A stretch of 23,120 nucleotides of DNA from CAKVLS01 sp045638465 (lineage in GTDB: Bacteria; Bacillota; Clostridia; Christensenellales; UBA1242): the NCBI GenBank assembly GCA_045638465.1, contig JAZUBK010000037.1:1-23120 (forward strand), read 5' to 3'. Positions 1 to 6,971 of this stretch are shown piece after piece (within the stretch, counting starts at the first letter, position 1; the number at the start of each line of letters is the position of its first letter). Position numbers and translations under genes: made by a program. The notes beneath the pieces are model-generated. The model was not told the DNA's origin. It ran no database searches and saw only the letters and a program-made list of their open reading frames with translations.

Positions 1-43
1 AATATTTTTAAAATTTCAACTACAAAATTTATTTATATTATTA

Positions 44-1984
44 TTATATATTTAGCATTTGTCTAAAGGCATCTTCATCTATTATCTTGATACCTAGTTG
101 TTTTGCTTTATCTAGTTTGCTACCAGCCTCAGCACCCGCCAAAACGATATCAGTATTTTTTGACACAGAAGATACAACCTCTCCGCCGTTCGCCTCAATA
201 ATGGCTTTTGCATCGTTTCTGGTATAATTTGGTAATGTACCAGTAAGCACAACTTTTAGGCCAGAAAACACACCATCTTGTGCCACTGTTTGATTATTGG
301 TGATAGTAACTCCTGCCTCTTTTAGCTCGGCTAGAAGCTCTAAGTTTTTGCTATCGACGAAGTATTCTTTGATATTTTCGGCGATAACTTCACCAATATC
401 TCTTATTTGCATAAGGTCGTCTATACCTGCGTTTATTATTTCGTCTATATCACTAAACTTTTTAGCTAGATCTCTTGCAGTCTTATCCCCTACACCATTT
501 ATAGATAGACCACTTAGAAAACTGCTCAAACTACAAGTTTTACTCTTTTCGATAGAAGAGATAAGGTTATTAATCTTTTTGTCCTTAAAGCCCTCTAGGT
601 TTTTTAGGTCATCTATTTTGAGGTTATATAAGTCAGACAACTTCCTTACACCGCACTCATCATATAATTGCTCTGCAGTCTTTTTGCTAAAACCCTCGAT
701 GTTTAGACAGTTTCTACTACCAAAGTATGCAAGTTTTGTAGTTATCTTATCCCTACAATTTGCGTTTTTGCAGAATAAATTTGGACCAACCATAACCAAA
801 CTTTCACCACAACTTGGGCAAGTTTTGATTGGTTCTATTTTTTTACTATCCTCAAAAGTTTGAGCCACACCCAAAACCTCTGGTATAACTTCGTTGCTAC
901 GTCTAACAAATACAAGGCTATTTAGCTCTATTTTCTTCTTTTTTATATCTTCGATATTATTTAGAGTTGCTCTAGTTACGGTCGCTCCTGCAAGTTCTAC
1001 AGGCTCTAAAACCGCAATAGGCGTTACTTTTCCTGTACGACCTACACCCCAGATAACATCTTTTAGCATAGTTGTTACTTCTTGAGCTTCAAACTTATAT
1101 GCTATTGCCCATTTAGGGAATTTTGATGTAAAGCCAAAGTCATCACGGGCTTTGACATTGTTTAGTTTGATAACCATACCATCAATCAAGATATCGATAG
1201 AATTTTTGATTTTGTCTACTCTGTCAAGTTCTGAAATTATCTCATCTGCAGAACTACATACCTTGAACATATCTCCACTCAAAAAACCATTGTCTGTCAA
1301 AAAGTTATGTTGCTGCTGTTGTGTTTCAAATGTTTTATCTATAGAAACTATATCGTAAAAGAATACATCTAGTTTTCGACTAGCAGTGACTTTTGGGTCT
1401 AAGTTTCTTATAGCACCCGCCGCCGCATTACGTGCGTTCTTTAGTGGTTCTGTGGCGGTTTTGTTATACCTTTCAAGGTTTGATAGTGTTATCATACCTT
1501 CACCTTGAACGGTAAGGTCGCCATCATAACTTATCTTTAGCGGTACTGATTTGATTGTTTTTACTTGGGCAGTGATATCTTCACCAACGATACCATTACC
1601 ACGGGTTGAAGCTCTATATAGGTAACCATTTTTGTATTCGATAACGATACGCAATCCGTCGTATTTGTACTCTACAGAAAAAGTTGCTTGTGGAAACTCT
1701 GACTTAATATCGGTTACCCATTTTGAAAGTTCACCATAAGTGTTGCACTTATCTAAGCTATATAGCTTTACCTTATGTTCAACTTTCTTAAAGCCTTTTA
1801 GAATCTCGCCGCCTACCCTTTGGGTTGGAGAATCGGGCAAGACAACGCCTGTTTGCTTTTCTATAGCAACCAGTTCATCATACAAGACATCGTAGTCTTT
1901 GTCTGAAACTATTGGTTTGTCTAGTACATAATAGTTATAGGCATATTCATTTAGTTTTTGGACTAGCCACTCTTGTCTTGTCAT
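44..1984 (-). CDS. ligA: NAD-dependent DNA ligase LigA
   Basis: Seals nicks between 3'-OH and 5'-phosphate ends in DNA using NAD+, in replication and repair. The 646-residue product has the usual family length. The adenylation motif KYDG gives the active-site Lys107. A nucleotidyltransferase core and OB fold follow, then a four-Cys zinc finger (Cys389, 392, 405, 410), helix-hairpin-helix repeats at about 420-560, and a C-terminal BRCT domain at about 572-646 (LTGTLPNYTR, GGEVVSSVSKNTD). The ATG at 1984 lies four bases after the pcrA stop. Its AAAGGAG ribosome site is inside the last codons of pcrA, so the two genes are translationally close and form one operon. No clear terminator is visible in the 43 bases after the stop, so transcription may continue beyond the window. 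Confidence 0.97.
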   Translation of the reverse strand: MTRQEWLVQKLNEYAYNYYVLDKPIVSDKDYDVLYDELVAIEKQTGVVLPDSPTQRVGGEILKGFKKVEHKVKLYSLDKCNTYGELSKWVTDIKSEFPQATFSVEYKYDGLRIVIEYKNGYLYRASTRGNGIVGEDITAQVKTIKSVPLKISYDGDLTVQGEGMITLSNLERYNKTATEPLKNARNAAAGAIRNLDPKVTASRKLDVFFYDIVSIDKTFETQQQQHNFLTDNGFLSGDMFKVCSSADEIISELDRVDKIKNSIDILIDGMVIKLNNVKARDDFGFTSKFPKWAIAYKFEAQEVTTMLKDVIWGVGRTGKVTPIAVLEPVELAGATVTRATLNNIEDIKKKKIELNSLVFVRRSNEVIPEVLGVAQTFEDSKKIEPIKTCPSCGESLVMVGPNLFCKNANCRDKITTKLAYFGSRNCLNIEGFSKKTAEQLYDECGVRKLSDLYNLKIDDLKNLEGFKDKKINNLISSIEKSKTCSLSSFLSGLSINGVGDKTARDLAKKFSDIDEIINAGIDDLMQIRDIGEVIAENIKEYFVDSKNLELLAELKEAGVTITNNQTVAQDGVFSGLKVVLTGTLPNYTRNDAKAIIEANGGEVVSSVSKNTDIVLAGAEAGSKLDKAKQLGIKIIDEDAFRQMLNI

Positions 1985-1988
1985 AATG

Positions 1989-4280
1989 TTACTCTCCTTT
2001 TATTACTTTTAATGGTGCAAACTCCAAAGATAATGTTTTTGTTCCAAAATCTTTGAACTCTACTGTCGCTAGTTTACTAGCCTCATCTATATTTTTAATA
2101 TTACCTATTCCAAACTTTGTATGCAATACTTGGCAGCCTACCTTAAACTCAGACATACCGCTTGACTTTTGAGTAGCAGTACTTCCGCCGCCAAAAGTAC
2201 TAGTTGGCATACTAAAGCTAACTTTGGATCTTTCGTAACCAGCAAAGTTATAATTATTCTTGGTATAAGCATTGTTACTGCTATCATATGTAGCAGAACC
2301 AAAGTTATTAAAGGTGCTTTGAGTACGTGTTGTAATCTCAGCCTCTGTTAAAAACTTAGATGGCATCATATAATCTCTTCTTCCGTACATAAAGCGTGAT
2401 TTTGCGTTAGTAAGATATAGTCTTTGTTCCGCTCTTGTAATGGCTACATACATAAGTCTGCGTTCTTCTTCCATATCTTTTTGGGTAGAACTGCCATAAC
2501 GTATAAGTGGGAATACCTTATCTTCTAGACCTACAACAAATACAACCTTAAACTCAAGGCCTTTTACTGAGTGAACTGTAGCAAGGGTTACTGCGTTGTT
2601 TGCCTCATCATAACTATCAATGTCACTAGCTAGGGTTACCGATTGCAAATATTCCTCTAAGGTTGAGCTTGGGTTTTGTTCAAAGTATTCATCTACTGCT
2701 GATACAAAAGAATCTATGTTCATAAGTTTAGATAAATCTTCTTCTGAGCCAGAACCATAGGCTTTTTTGAAATCTACTTTTGATAGCATATAGCGTATAA
2801 AGTCTGTTGCAGGTAGTTTGTTTATATTTTCTTTTAGGTCTAAGTATAGACTTTTGAAGACATCAAACTTATTAGCTACATTATCTGCAAGGAAAAACTC
2901 ATCGTCTTCGTTAAGAAGTAAAGTCATAAGACCTACGCTATAGTATTTTGCTTGTTGGTTTAACGCCTCTAGTGATGCGTCGCCTATTCCTCTCTTTGGG
3001 AAATTAATTATACGCAAAAGCGCTGCACTATCTTGTGGGTTTACTAAAAGTCTTAGATATGCAAGTATAGCCTTAATCTCTTGTCTTTCAAAGAACTTAA
3101 AGCCGCCAAACACTCTGTGTGGAATATTGTAGTTTAGGAATTTTTCTTCAAATGACCTTGTTAGTGCGTTTAGTCTCATAAGTACGGCTACGTCGCCATA
3201 TTTATAGCCTGACTCTCTAACTAGGTTATATATTGATCTTGCAACAAATTCTGCCTCGTCACTTTCGGTGCCAAGAGAATTGTATTCTACTCTAACGCCA
3301 TCGATATTTTCTGTCCATAGACTCTTTGGGTTACGTATAGTATTATGTTTGATCAAAGTATTTGCTGTGTTTAGTATATTTTTTGTACTGCGGTAGTTTT
3401 GCTCTAGTTTAAAGGTTTTGCACTCTGGAAAGTCTTTTTTGAAATCTAAAATATTAGATATATTTGCTCCTCTCCAGCCATAAATACATTGGTCTTCATC
3501 ACCCACTGCAAAGATATTTTTGTGCTTTTGGGCAAGTAGGCTTACGATTTGGTATTGAACGGTGTTTGTATCTTGGAACTCGTCAATATGTATGTATTGG
3601 AATTTGTTTTGATAATAACTCAATACTTCAGGGCACATTTTGAAAAGTTCATATGTTTTGGTCAATAGGTCGTCAAAGTCTAGTGCGTTGTTGTTTTCTA
3701 GTTCGATTTGGTAGGTGTTATATATTTTTGCATAAGTGTCAATGTCTTCAGTTTCCATATACTCTTTTTGGTATTCAAAAGGAGTTAGGTTTTTGTTTTT
3801 TGCATTAGAAATATGCCAAACGGCGTTTTTCATAATATTTTCGTCGGTTACATTGTTTTTTGCAAAAACATCTTTCAAGATCTTGTCTTTGTCGCTATCA
3901 GAATAGATAGAAAAATTACTATCAAAACCTTTTCGGTATTCAGTCTCTCTTTTTAGATTAACTTTGTTTTGGAAAGCAACAATATTACGTCTCAATATCT
4001 TGCAACACAAAGCGTGAAATGTAGAAACCCAAATTTTGTCGCTATCTTCTACCATGTTTTCTAGTCTTGATTGCATCTCTTTAGTTGCCTTATTGGTAAA
4101 AGTTATTGCCAAAATATTGTATGGTGATACGTATTTATCACGGATAAGGTGTGCGATACGGTATGTTAGTAGTCTAGTCTTGCCGCTACCTGCACCTGCT
4201 GTTACAAGAATAGGACCTTCAGTTTCTTGAAGGGCCAATCTTTGTTCGTTATTCAAATCATTTAGGTCAAAATTTTTCAT
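1989..4280 (-). CDS. pcrA: ATP-dependent 3'-5' DNA helicase PcrA/UvrD
   Basis: Superfamily 1A helicase that unwinds DNA in repair, plasmid replication and removal of recombination intermediates. The 763 residues contain Walker A GAGSGKT (residues 29-35), motif Ia ITFTNKA, TFHALC, Walker B IDEFQDTN, motif III GDEDQCIYGWRGAN, motif IV QNYRS, motif V TVHSVKGLEF and motif VI YVAITRA. The C-terminus (about 710-760) has the short Tudor-like tail of PcrA (VLHTKFGIG), which binds RNA polymerase in Bacillus. Length and order fit PcrA rather than Rep. It is the first gene of pcrA-ligA. No Shine-Dalgarno sequence precedes the ATG. Instead an extended -10 (TGATATAAT) ends six bases before it, so the mRNA may be leaderless (see the promoter entry). 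Confidence 0.96.
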   Translation of the reverse strand: MKNFDLNDLNNEQRLALQETEGPILVTAGAGSGKTRLLTYRIAHLIRDKYVSPYNILAITFTNKATKEMQSRLENMVEDSDKIWVSTFHALCCKILRRNIVAFQNKVNLKRETEYRKGFDSNFSIYSDSDKDKILKDVFAKNNVTDENIMKNAVWHISNAKNKNLTPFEYQKEYMETEDIDTYAKIYNTYQIELENNNALDFDDLLTKTYELFKMCPEVLSYYQNKFQYIHIDEFQDTNTVQYQIVSLLAQKHKNIFAVGDEDQCIYGWRGANISNILDFKKDFPECKTFKLEQNYRSTKNILNTANTLIKHNTIRNPKSLWTENIDGVRVEYNSLGTESDEAEFVARSIYNLVRESGYKYGDVAVLMRLNALTRSFEEKFLNYNIPHRVFGGFKFFERQEIKAILAYLRLLVNPQDSAALLRIINFPKRGIGDASLEALNQQAKYYSVGLMTLLLNEDDEFFLADNVANKFDVFKSLYLDLKENINKLPATDFIRYMLSKVDFKKAYGSGSEEDLSKLMNIDSFVSAVDEYFEQNPSSTLEEYLQSVTLASDIDSYDEANNAVTLATVHSVKGLEFKVVFVVGLEDKVFPLIRYGSSTQKDMEEERRLMYVAITRAEQRLYLTNAKSRFMYGRRDYMMPSKFLTEAEITTRTQSTFNNFGSATYDSSNNAYTKNNYNFAGYERSKVSFSMPTSTFGGGSTATQKSSGMSEFKVGCQVLHTKFGIGNIKNIDEASKLATVEFKDFGTKTLSLEFAPLKVIKGE

Positions 4281-4286
4281 AAGGAT

Positions 4287-4315
4287 ATTATATCAAATAT
4301 AGTCAAAAATTACAA
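4287..4315 (-). promoter_or_regulatory. pcrA promoter, possibly leaderless
   Basis: On the minus strand, TTGTAA (4310-4315), a 17-base spacer and TATAAT (4287-4292) with the extended element TGA directly in front. Six bases separate the -10 from the pcrA ATG at 4280, so the expected transcription start is at or next to the A of ATG. No purine-rich ribosome site is seen. Confidence 0.6.
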
Positions 4316-4336
4316 ACAACTTTAGGTTATAAAAAT

Positions 4337-4365
4337 AAAAAAAAGCCCCGATATTTTCAGGACTT
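4337..4365 (-). terminator. Rho-independent terminator after the 128-residue orphan gene
   Basis: On the minus strand an 8-bp stem with two G-U pairs (4358-4365 with 4343-4350), a 7-base loop and an eight-T run (4337-4344). It starts nine bases after the stop of the upstream gene and separates it from pcrA. Confidence 0.8.
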
Positions 4366-4373
4366 ACATTTTA

Positions 4374-4760
4374 TCAGCCAAAGCAATAATTTGCGATGTG
4401 TTCTCTGTAGTATCTTTGTTTCAACTGCTTGTATTTAAAGTTTAGCGTAGATATATAGTGTTGTTTTGCCTCAAAGTCAAGACCTGCAAAGACCTTCTTA
4501 TCTATAAGCAGCCCCACTGGATTTACTTTATCAAGGCCCTTTGAGATTATTTCGCATACCCTTTTGTATAGCATCTCATCATAGCTATTGATTACTACAG
4601 TTTTTGGCTCAGTTTTTTGCACTTTATCTTCGGTTGATTTTTCAATGTAGTCTTTGAAATTAGTTGGTTTTGGCATCACTTTTGCTCCTATATAACCATT
4701 GGCTCTAAGACGGGCTTTAGCGGACTTGGCAAGAAGTGATAAATTACTAGTTTTTGACAT
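4374..4760 (-). CDS. Uncharacterised 128-residue basic protein
   Basis: I do not recognise this protein. It is small and basic, has no signal peptide or membrane segment, and looks mostly helical. An N-terminal Ser/Leu/Ala-rich stretch leads to a Pro/Lys/Thr-rich linker (about 30-55), then a more compact region (about 58-128) with a hydrophobic core (VGLLIDKKVFAGLDF) and a Lys/Tyr-rich end (FKYKQLKQRYYREH). There are only two Cys and no metal motif. The ATG at 4760 has a good AAAGGAG eight bases upstream. It is a stand-alone transcription unit with its own promoter and terminator between rpsU and pcrA. Codon use matches its neighbours, so nothing suggests recent transfer. It is very likely a real gene of unknown function. 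Confidence 0.8.
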   Translation of the reverse strand: MSKTSNLSLLAKSAKARLRANGYIGAKVMPKPTNFKDYIEKSTEDKVQKTEPKTVVINSYDEMLYKRVCEIISKGLDKVNPVGLLIDKKVFAGLDFEAKQHYISTLNFKYKQLKQRYYREHIANYCFG

Positions 4761-4776
4761 AAAATTCTCCTTTTAC

Positions 4777-4797
4777 CTCTCATATTTTTTTAGAGGC
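4777..4797 (-). promoter_or_regulatory. Small hairpin in the leader of the 128-residue gene
   Basis: CCTCT and AGAGG arms (4793-4797 and 4777-4781 on + coordinates) flank an 11-base A/T loop just before the AAAGGAG ribosome site. The stem is only 5 bp, so its role is uncertain. Confidence 0.25.
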
Positions 4798-4807
4798 GAC
4801 AAAGGCT

Positions 4808-4835
4808 ATTATACGCCGTATAAAAAATATAACAA
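4808..4835 (-). promoter_or_regulatory. Promoter of the 128-residue gene
   Basis: On the minus strand, TTGTTA (4830-4835), a 16-base spacer and a perfect TATAAT (4808-4813), giving a leader of about 40 bases before the ATG at 4760. Confidence 0.55.
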
Positions 4836-4984
4836 CAAAATGCATTGTCTAAGTTGGTCGAAAATTAGTTCGTTTTTGTATAATTTATTACAATTTATAG
4901 AGAAATAACCAAATACCAAAATTAATCTACATAATTTGCAAAATAACATATTACTATTTTGTCTCTAACGAAAATCAACATGGC

Positions 4985-5018
4985 AAAAAAAAGACAAGCC
5001 ACAAAATAGTGACTTGTC
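4985..5018 (-). terminator. rpsU Rho-independent terminator
   Basis: A 10-bp stem with one G-U pair (5009-5018 with 4993-5002), a six-base loop and eight T on the minus strand (4985-4992). It starts ten bases after the rpsU stop. Confidence 0.92.
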
Positions 5019-5027
5019 AAAAATTAA

Positions 5028-5204
5028 TTACTTATTTTTTCTTTTTCTTGCAGCTTCTGCTTTTTTCTTACGTTTTACGCTTGGTTTTTCGTAAGCTTCT
5101 CTTTTACGAAGGTCGCCAATAATACCGTCTTTTTGGCATTTTCTCTTAAATCTTTTTAGAGCGCTTTCTAGGCTTTCGTTTTCTCCAACTTTAACTGTAG
5201 ACAT
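5028..5204 (-). CDS. rpsU: 30S ribosomal protein S21
   Basis: Small-subunit protein S21, which helps 30S recognise initiation regions of mRNA. I translated it directly: 58 residues beginning MSTVKVGENESLESALKRF, with the family core KRKCQKDGIIGDLRKRE and the expected Arg/Lys-rich tail (KPSVKRKKKAEAARKRKNK). The length is normal for Gram-positive S21. The start is the ATG at 5202-5204, preceded by a strong GAGGGGGTG ribosome site. It is monocistronic, with its own promoter (5243-5270) and terminator (4985-5018). In many Bacillota rpsU lies just after mtaB. Here three further genes separate them. Confidence 0.97.
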   Translation of the reverse strand: MSTVKVGENESLESALKRFKRKCQKDGIIGDLRKREAYEKPSVKRKKKAEAARKRKNK

Positions 5205-5242
5205 CTATTATTCACCCCCTCGCAAATAAACTAACGATATTA

Positions 5243-5270
5243 ATTATATATAAATGGAAAAATTTGTCAA
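5243..5270 (-). promoter_or_regulatory. rpsU promoter
   Basis: On the minus strand a perfect TTGACA (5265-5270), a 16-base spacer and a perfect TATAAT (5243-5248). The leader is about 30 bases before the rpsU ATG. Confidence 0.8.
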
Positions 5271-5302
5271 CTACTTTTTTTGTAAAACCATTATTTTTAT
5301 AA

Positions 5303-6094
5303 TTAATCGCCTATTGCGCCTTTACAATATGGGCATCTTGGATTGTTTTTTGTATATTCTACTGTAGCGCCACAACTTTTACACTTTGCGACAATTTTTT
5401 CTGAAACTGCTTCTACTTTGGCATTTTGATAAGTATGATATGTAATTACGACCCTATCACTTGACAAAAAGCAATCATCTTCGTAAAAATCAACTTCACC
5501 ATTTATAGAGATAAGTTCAACCTCTCCATCTTCATAATCATTGGTTTCACTAAAAAACAATCTCTTTTTTAAATTTGCTTTTAAATCTCTTTTTACAGCA
5601 AAAGTAATATTTGTAAAACCATATGCCTCTAGAGCTTCTTTTACGTCTTTGTAATTATCGCCAATGAGATCATCAATAAAATTGCTTACTTTGATATATT
5701 TTGATTCGTCGTCTTCGACATTTGCATTTTTGTAAGTATGATATGTTATTACAACTTTAGCGGTTGGAAGATACTTACTTCTTTTGTCAAAATCAACATC
5801 ACCATTGATTGAAATAAGTTCTACTTCTCCATCTTCAAAATCATCATCTTCAGAAAAGAAATTCTTTTTTAATTTTCTTCTTAAATCTTTTTTTGCAACA
5901 AATGATATATTAGTAAAACCATAAGTTTCTAAAGCTTCTTTTACATCTTTATAGTTATCGCCAATCAAATCATCAATAAAGCCATAAACTTTAATGTGCT
6001 CGTCATTATCAGAGTTATCTTTTCCAGTTATTTTGTTAGATACTTTTTTAACGGCAGAAATAGCCCCTGACATCATTTTGTCTAATAATCCCAT
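5303..6094 (-). CDS. Two-copy PASTA-like repeat protein with C-terminal zinc ribbon
   Basis: The 263-residue product has three parts. Residues 1-25 (MGLLDKMMSGAISAVKKVSN) could form an amphipathic helix. Two near-identical repeats follow (about 34-122 and 133-223), each with FIDDLIGDNYKDVKEAL and YGFTNI, then GEVELISING and VVITYHTY. The C-terminus is a four-Cys zinc ribbon (Cys238, 241, 254, 257). The repeat pattern (I-G-x-x-Y-x-D-V-x-x-x-L-x-x-x-G-F, then G-x-V..I-x-I-x-G.....V-x-I-x-Y) resembles PASTA domains, which usually face outwards on penicillin-binding proteins and PknB-type kinases. There is no signal peptide or membrane segment, so this protein is probably cytosolic or peripheral. 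The ATG at 6094 has AAAGGAG six bases upstream. It is divergent from the XRE gene at 6178 and shares a regulatory region with it. Function unknown; the PASTA assignment is by eye. Confidence 0.85.
   Translation of the reverse strand: MGLLDKMMSGAISAVKKVSNKITGKDNSDNDEHIKVYGFIDDLIGDNYKDVKEALETYGFTNISFVAKKDLRRKLKKNFFSEDDDFEDGEVELISINGDVDFDKRSKYLPTAKVVITYHTYKNANVEDDESKYIKVSNFIDDLIGDNYKDVKEALEAYGFTNITFAVKRDLKANLKKRLFFSETNDYEDGEVELISINGEVDFYEDDCFLSSDRVVITYHTYQNAKVEAVSEKIVAKCKSCGATVEYTKNNPRCPYCKGAIGD
5426..5995 (-). repeat. Internal tandem duplication encoding two PASTA-like domains
   Basis: Two copies of a roughly 270-base unit within the gene: residues 34-122 (5729-5995) and 133-223 (5426-5698), joined by about 30 bases. 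Protein identity is very high in the N-terminal half (FIDDLIGDNYKDVKEALE is the same in both). The DNA has drifted at third positions, so the duplication is not recent. Confidence 0.85.
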
Positions 6095-6116
6095 ATTTTT
6101 CTCCTTTGTTTATTTT

Positions 6117-6145
6117 ATTATATTATTCGTTTTCGAATAAGTCAA
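6117..6145 (-). promoter_or_regulatory. Promoter of the PASTA-like/zinc-ribbon gene
   Basis: On the minus strand, TTGACT (6140-6145), exactly 17 bases, then a perfect TATAAT (6117-6122). The start of transcription should fall near 6110, giving a short leader with AAAGGAG. The spacer is filled by a palindrome (next entry). Confidence 0.82.
6123..6140. promoter_or_regulatory. 18-bp palindrome, likely repressor operator
   Basis: TTATTCG-TTTT-CGAATAA on the plus strand is a perfect 7-bp inverted repeat around four T. It occupies the whole -35/-10 spacer of the leftward promoter and overlaps one base of its -35. It also lies about 26-43 bases upstream of the XRE -10 box. Bound protein would block the leftward promoter and could affect the rightward one. 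The adjacent XRE protein is the natural candidate ligand. That link is inference. Confidence 0.7.
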
Positions 6146-6165
6146 TTCTATTTTTGATATTTGCA

Positions 6166-6171
6166 TATAAT
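6166..6171 (+). promoter_or_regulatory. -10 box of the XRE regulator gene, possibly leaderless
   Basis: A perfect TATAAT six bases before the ATG at 6178. No good -35 is present at 16-19 bases. The AAAGG between box and ATG is only one base from the start, too close for an ordinary ribosome site. Confidence 0.5.
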
Positions 6172-6177
6172 AAAGGT

Positions 6178-6387
6178 ATGGAAAGAAAAGAATTTAAGTT
6201 TGTATGCAAAGATTTAATAGACGATCTTGGTATCACTCAGCAAGAGTTTGCAAAGAAAATAAAGACCTCTCAAGCAACCGTCAGCAAGTGGCTCAACGGA
6301 AAGCAAGAGCCTAGATTTTTTCAGTTGCAAAATATTGCTATTGCATTTAATGTGGATACAAACTTTTTATTAGGTTTGACAGAATAA
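6178..6387 (+). CDS. Small XRE-family helix-turn-helix regulator
   Basis: A DNA-binding protein of 69 residues that is almost entirely one Cro/C1-type helix-turn-helix domain. The core is ITQQEFAKKIKTSQATVSKWLNGKQEPR (residues 19-46), followed by LQNIAIAFNVDTNFLLGLTE, the usual final helices. There is no ligand or dimerisation domain. I chose the ATG at 6178 because the family alignment starts there. The frame is open back to 6106, but that extension would read through the palindrome and promoter boxes of the divergent gene. The gene is divergent from the PASTA-like/zinc-ribbon gene, with the operator-like dyad at 6123-6140 between them. It probably represses that gene and perhaps itself. It ends in a strong terminator. 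Confidence 0.92.
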   Translation: MERKEFKFVCKDLIDDLGITQQEFAKKIKTSQATVSKWLNGKQEPRFFQLQNIAIAFNVDTNFLLGLTE

Positions 6388-6390
6388 AAA

Positions 6391-6420
6391 AGAGCATAGA
6401 TTAATTTCTATGCTTTTTTT
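6391..6420. terminator. Terminator after the XRE gene (possibly bidirectional)
   Basis: A perfect 8-bp stem (AGCATAGA at 6393-6400, TCTATGCT at 6407-6414), a six-base loop and a run of seven T on the plus strand. The A-run on the left flank could also serve leftward transcripts from the GNAT gene ending at 6496. Confidence 0.9.
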
Positions 6421-6495
6421 ATTAAAACTTAAATATTATCAAAATTTATGATTTAGTATCAAATATTGTAGAGTGTATTTTTTCAGTATCAAACC

Positions 6496-6948
6496 TTAAT
6501 CATGGATATACATTCTCGACATTGTTTCTTCGCCATCGCCTTGAACCATACACAAAAACCTCCAACCATATCTTTCGTAAAAACCGGCATGGTCTGTAAG
6601 AAGATATATAGGAGTAATACCTTTTGATTTTGTGTCGTTAACTACCATGTTTAGAAGCTTTCCGGCAATACCCTGTGAGCGGTATTTTTTCTCTGTATAT
6701 ACAGCACAAACATTAGGAGACAAATCTTTGCGGTTATGAAAATCGTTTTCTATAACGCCCATACCGGCAATTATTTTTTCACCATCAAGACAAAGATACC
6801 AACCTAAATCTGTTTTATGATTGAGATAATCACTCATGCATTCTAAATATGCCTCAGTAGGAACTTTCCATTTGCTACTAAACCATTTGGCCGCAAATTC
6901 TTTTAGCTCTGGCCTATCTCTTAAGGTGATATATTTGTAATCTGCCAA
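6496..6948 (-). CDS. GNAT-family N-acetyltransferase
   Basis: Predicted acetyl-CoA-dependent acetyltransferase of 150 residues, substrate unknown. The GNAT core is seen as motif A, VYTEKKYRSQGIAGKLLNMVV (83-103, with the acetyl-CoA pyrophosphate loop RSQGIAG at 90-96), followed by IYLLTDHAGFYERYGWRF (114-131), the typical beta5/alpha4 region. Strand beta4 is at about 58-68 (KIIAGMGVIEN). The start is a TTG at 6948, with AAGGAG about ten bases upstream and no better ATG nearby. It follows mtaB by 23 bases and probably belongs to the rsmE-mtaB operon. It is unlikely to be RimI, which has a different C-terminus. Confidence 0.88.
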   Translation of the reverse strand: MADYKYITLRDRPELKEFAAKWFSSKWKVPTEAYLECMSDYLNHKTDLGWYLCLDGEKIIAGMGVIENDFHNRKDLSPNVCAVYTEKKYRSQGIAGKLLNMVVNDTKSKGITPIYLLTDHAGFYERYGWRFLCMVQGDGEETMSRMYIHD

Positions 6949-6971
6949 AATTATAAAACTCCTTACTAAAT

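Noticed and set aside
297..863. A 188-codon open frame on the plus strand within ligA
   Set aside because: It lies opposite a fully conserved ligase. Its Ser/Leu/Phe-rich sequence is what the reverse complement of Lys/Glu-rich coding yields.
6123..6140. The XRE/PASTA palindrome as a LexA (SOS) box
   Set aside because: Gram-positive LexA sites read GAAC-N4-GTTC. This dyad has TTCG-N4-CGAA, the opposite arm order, so it does not fit.
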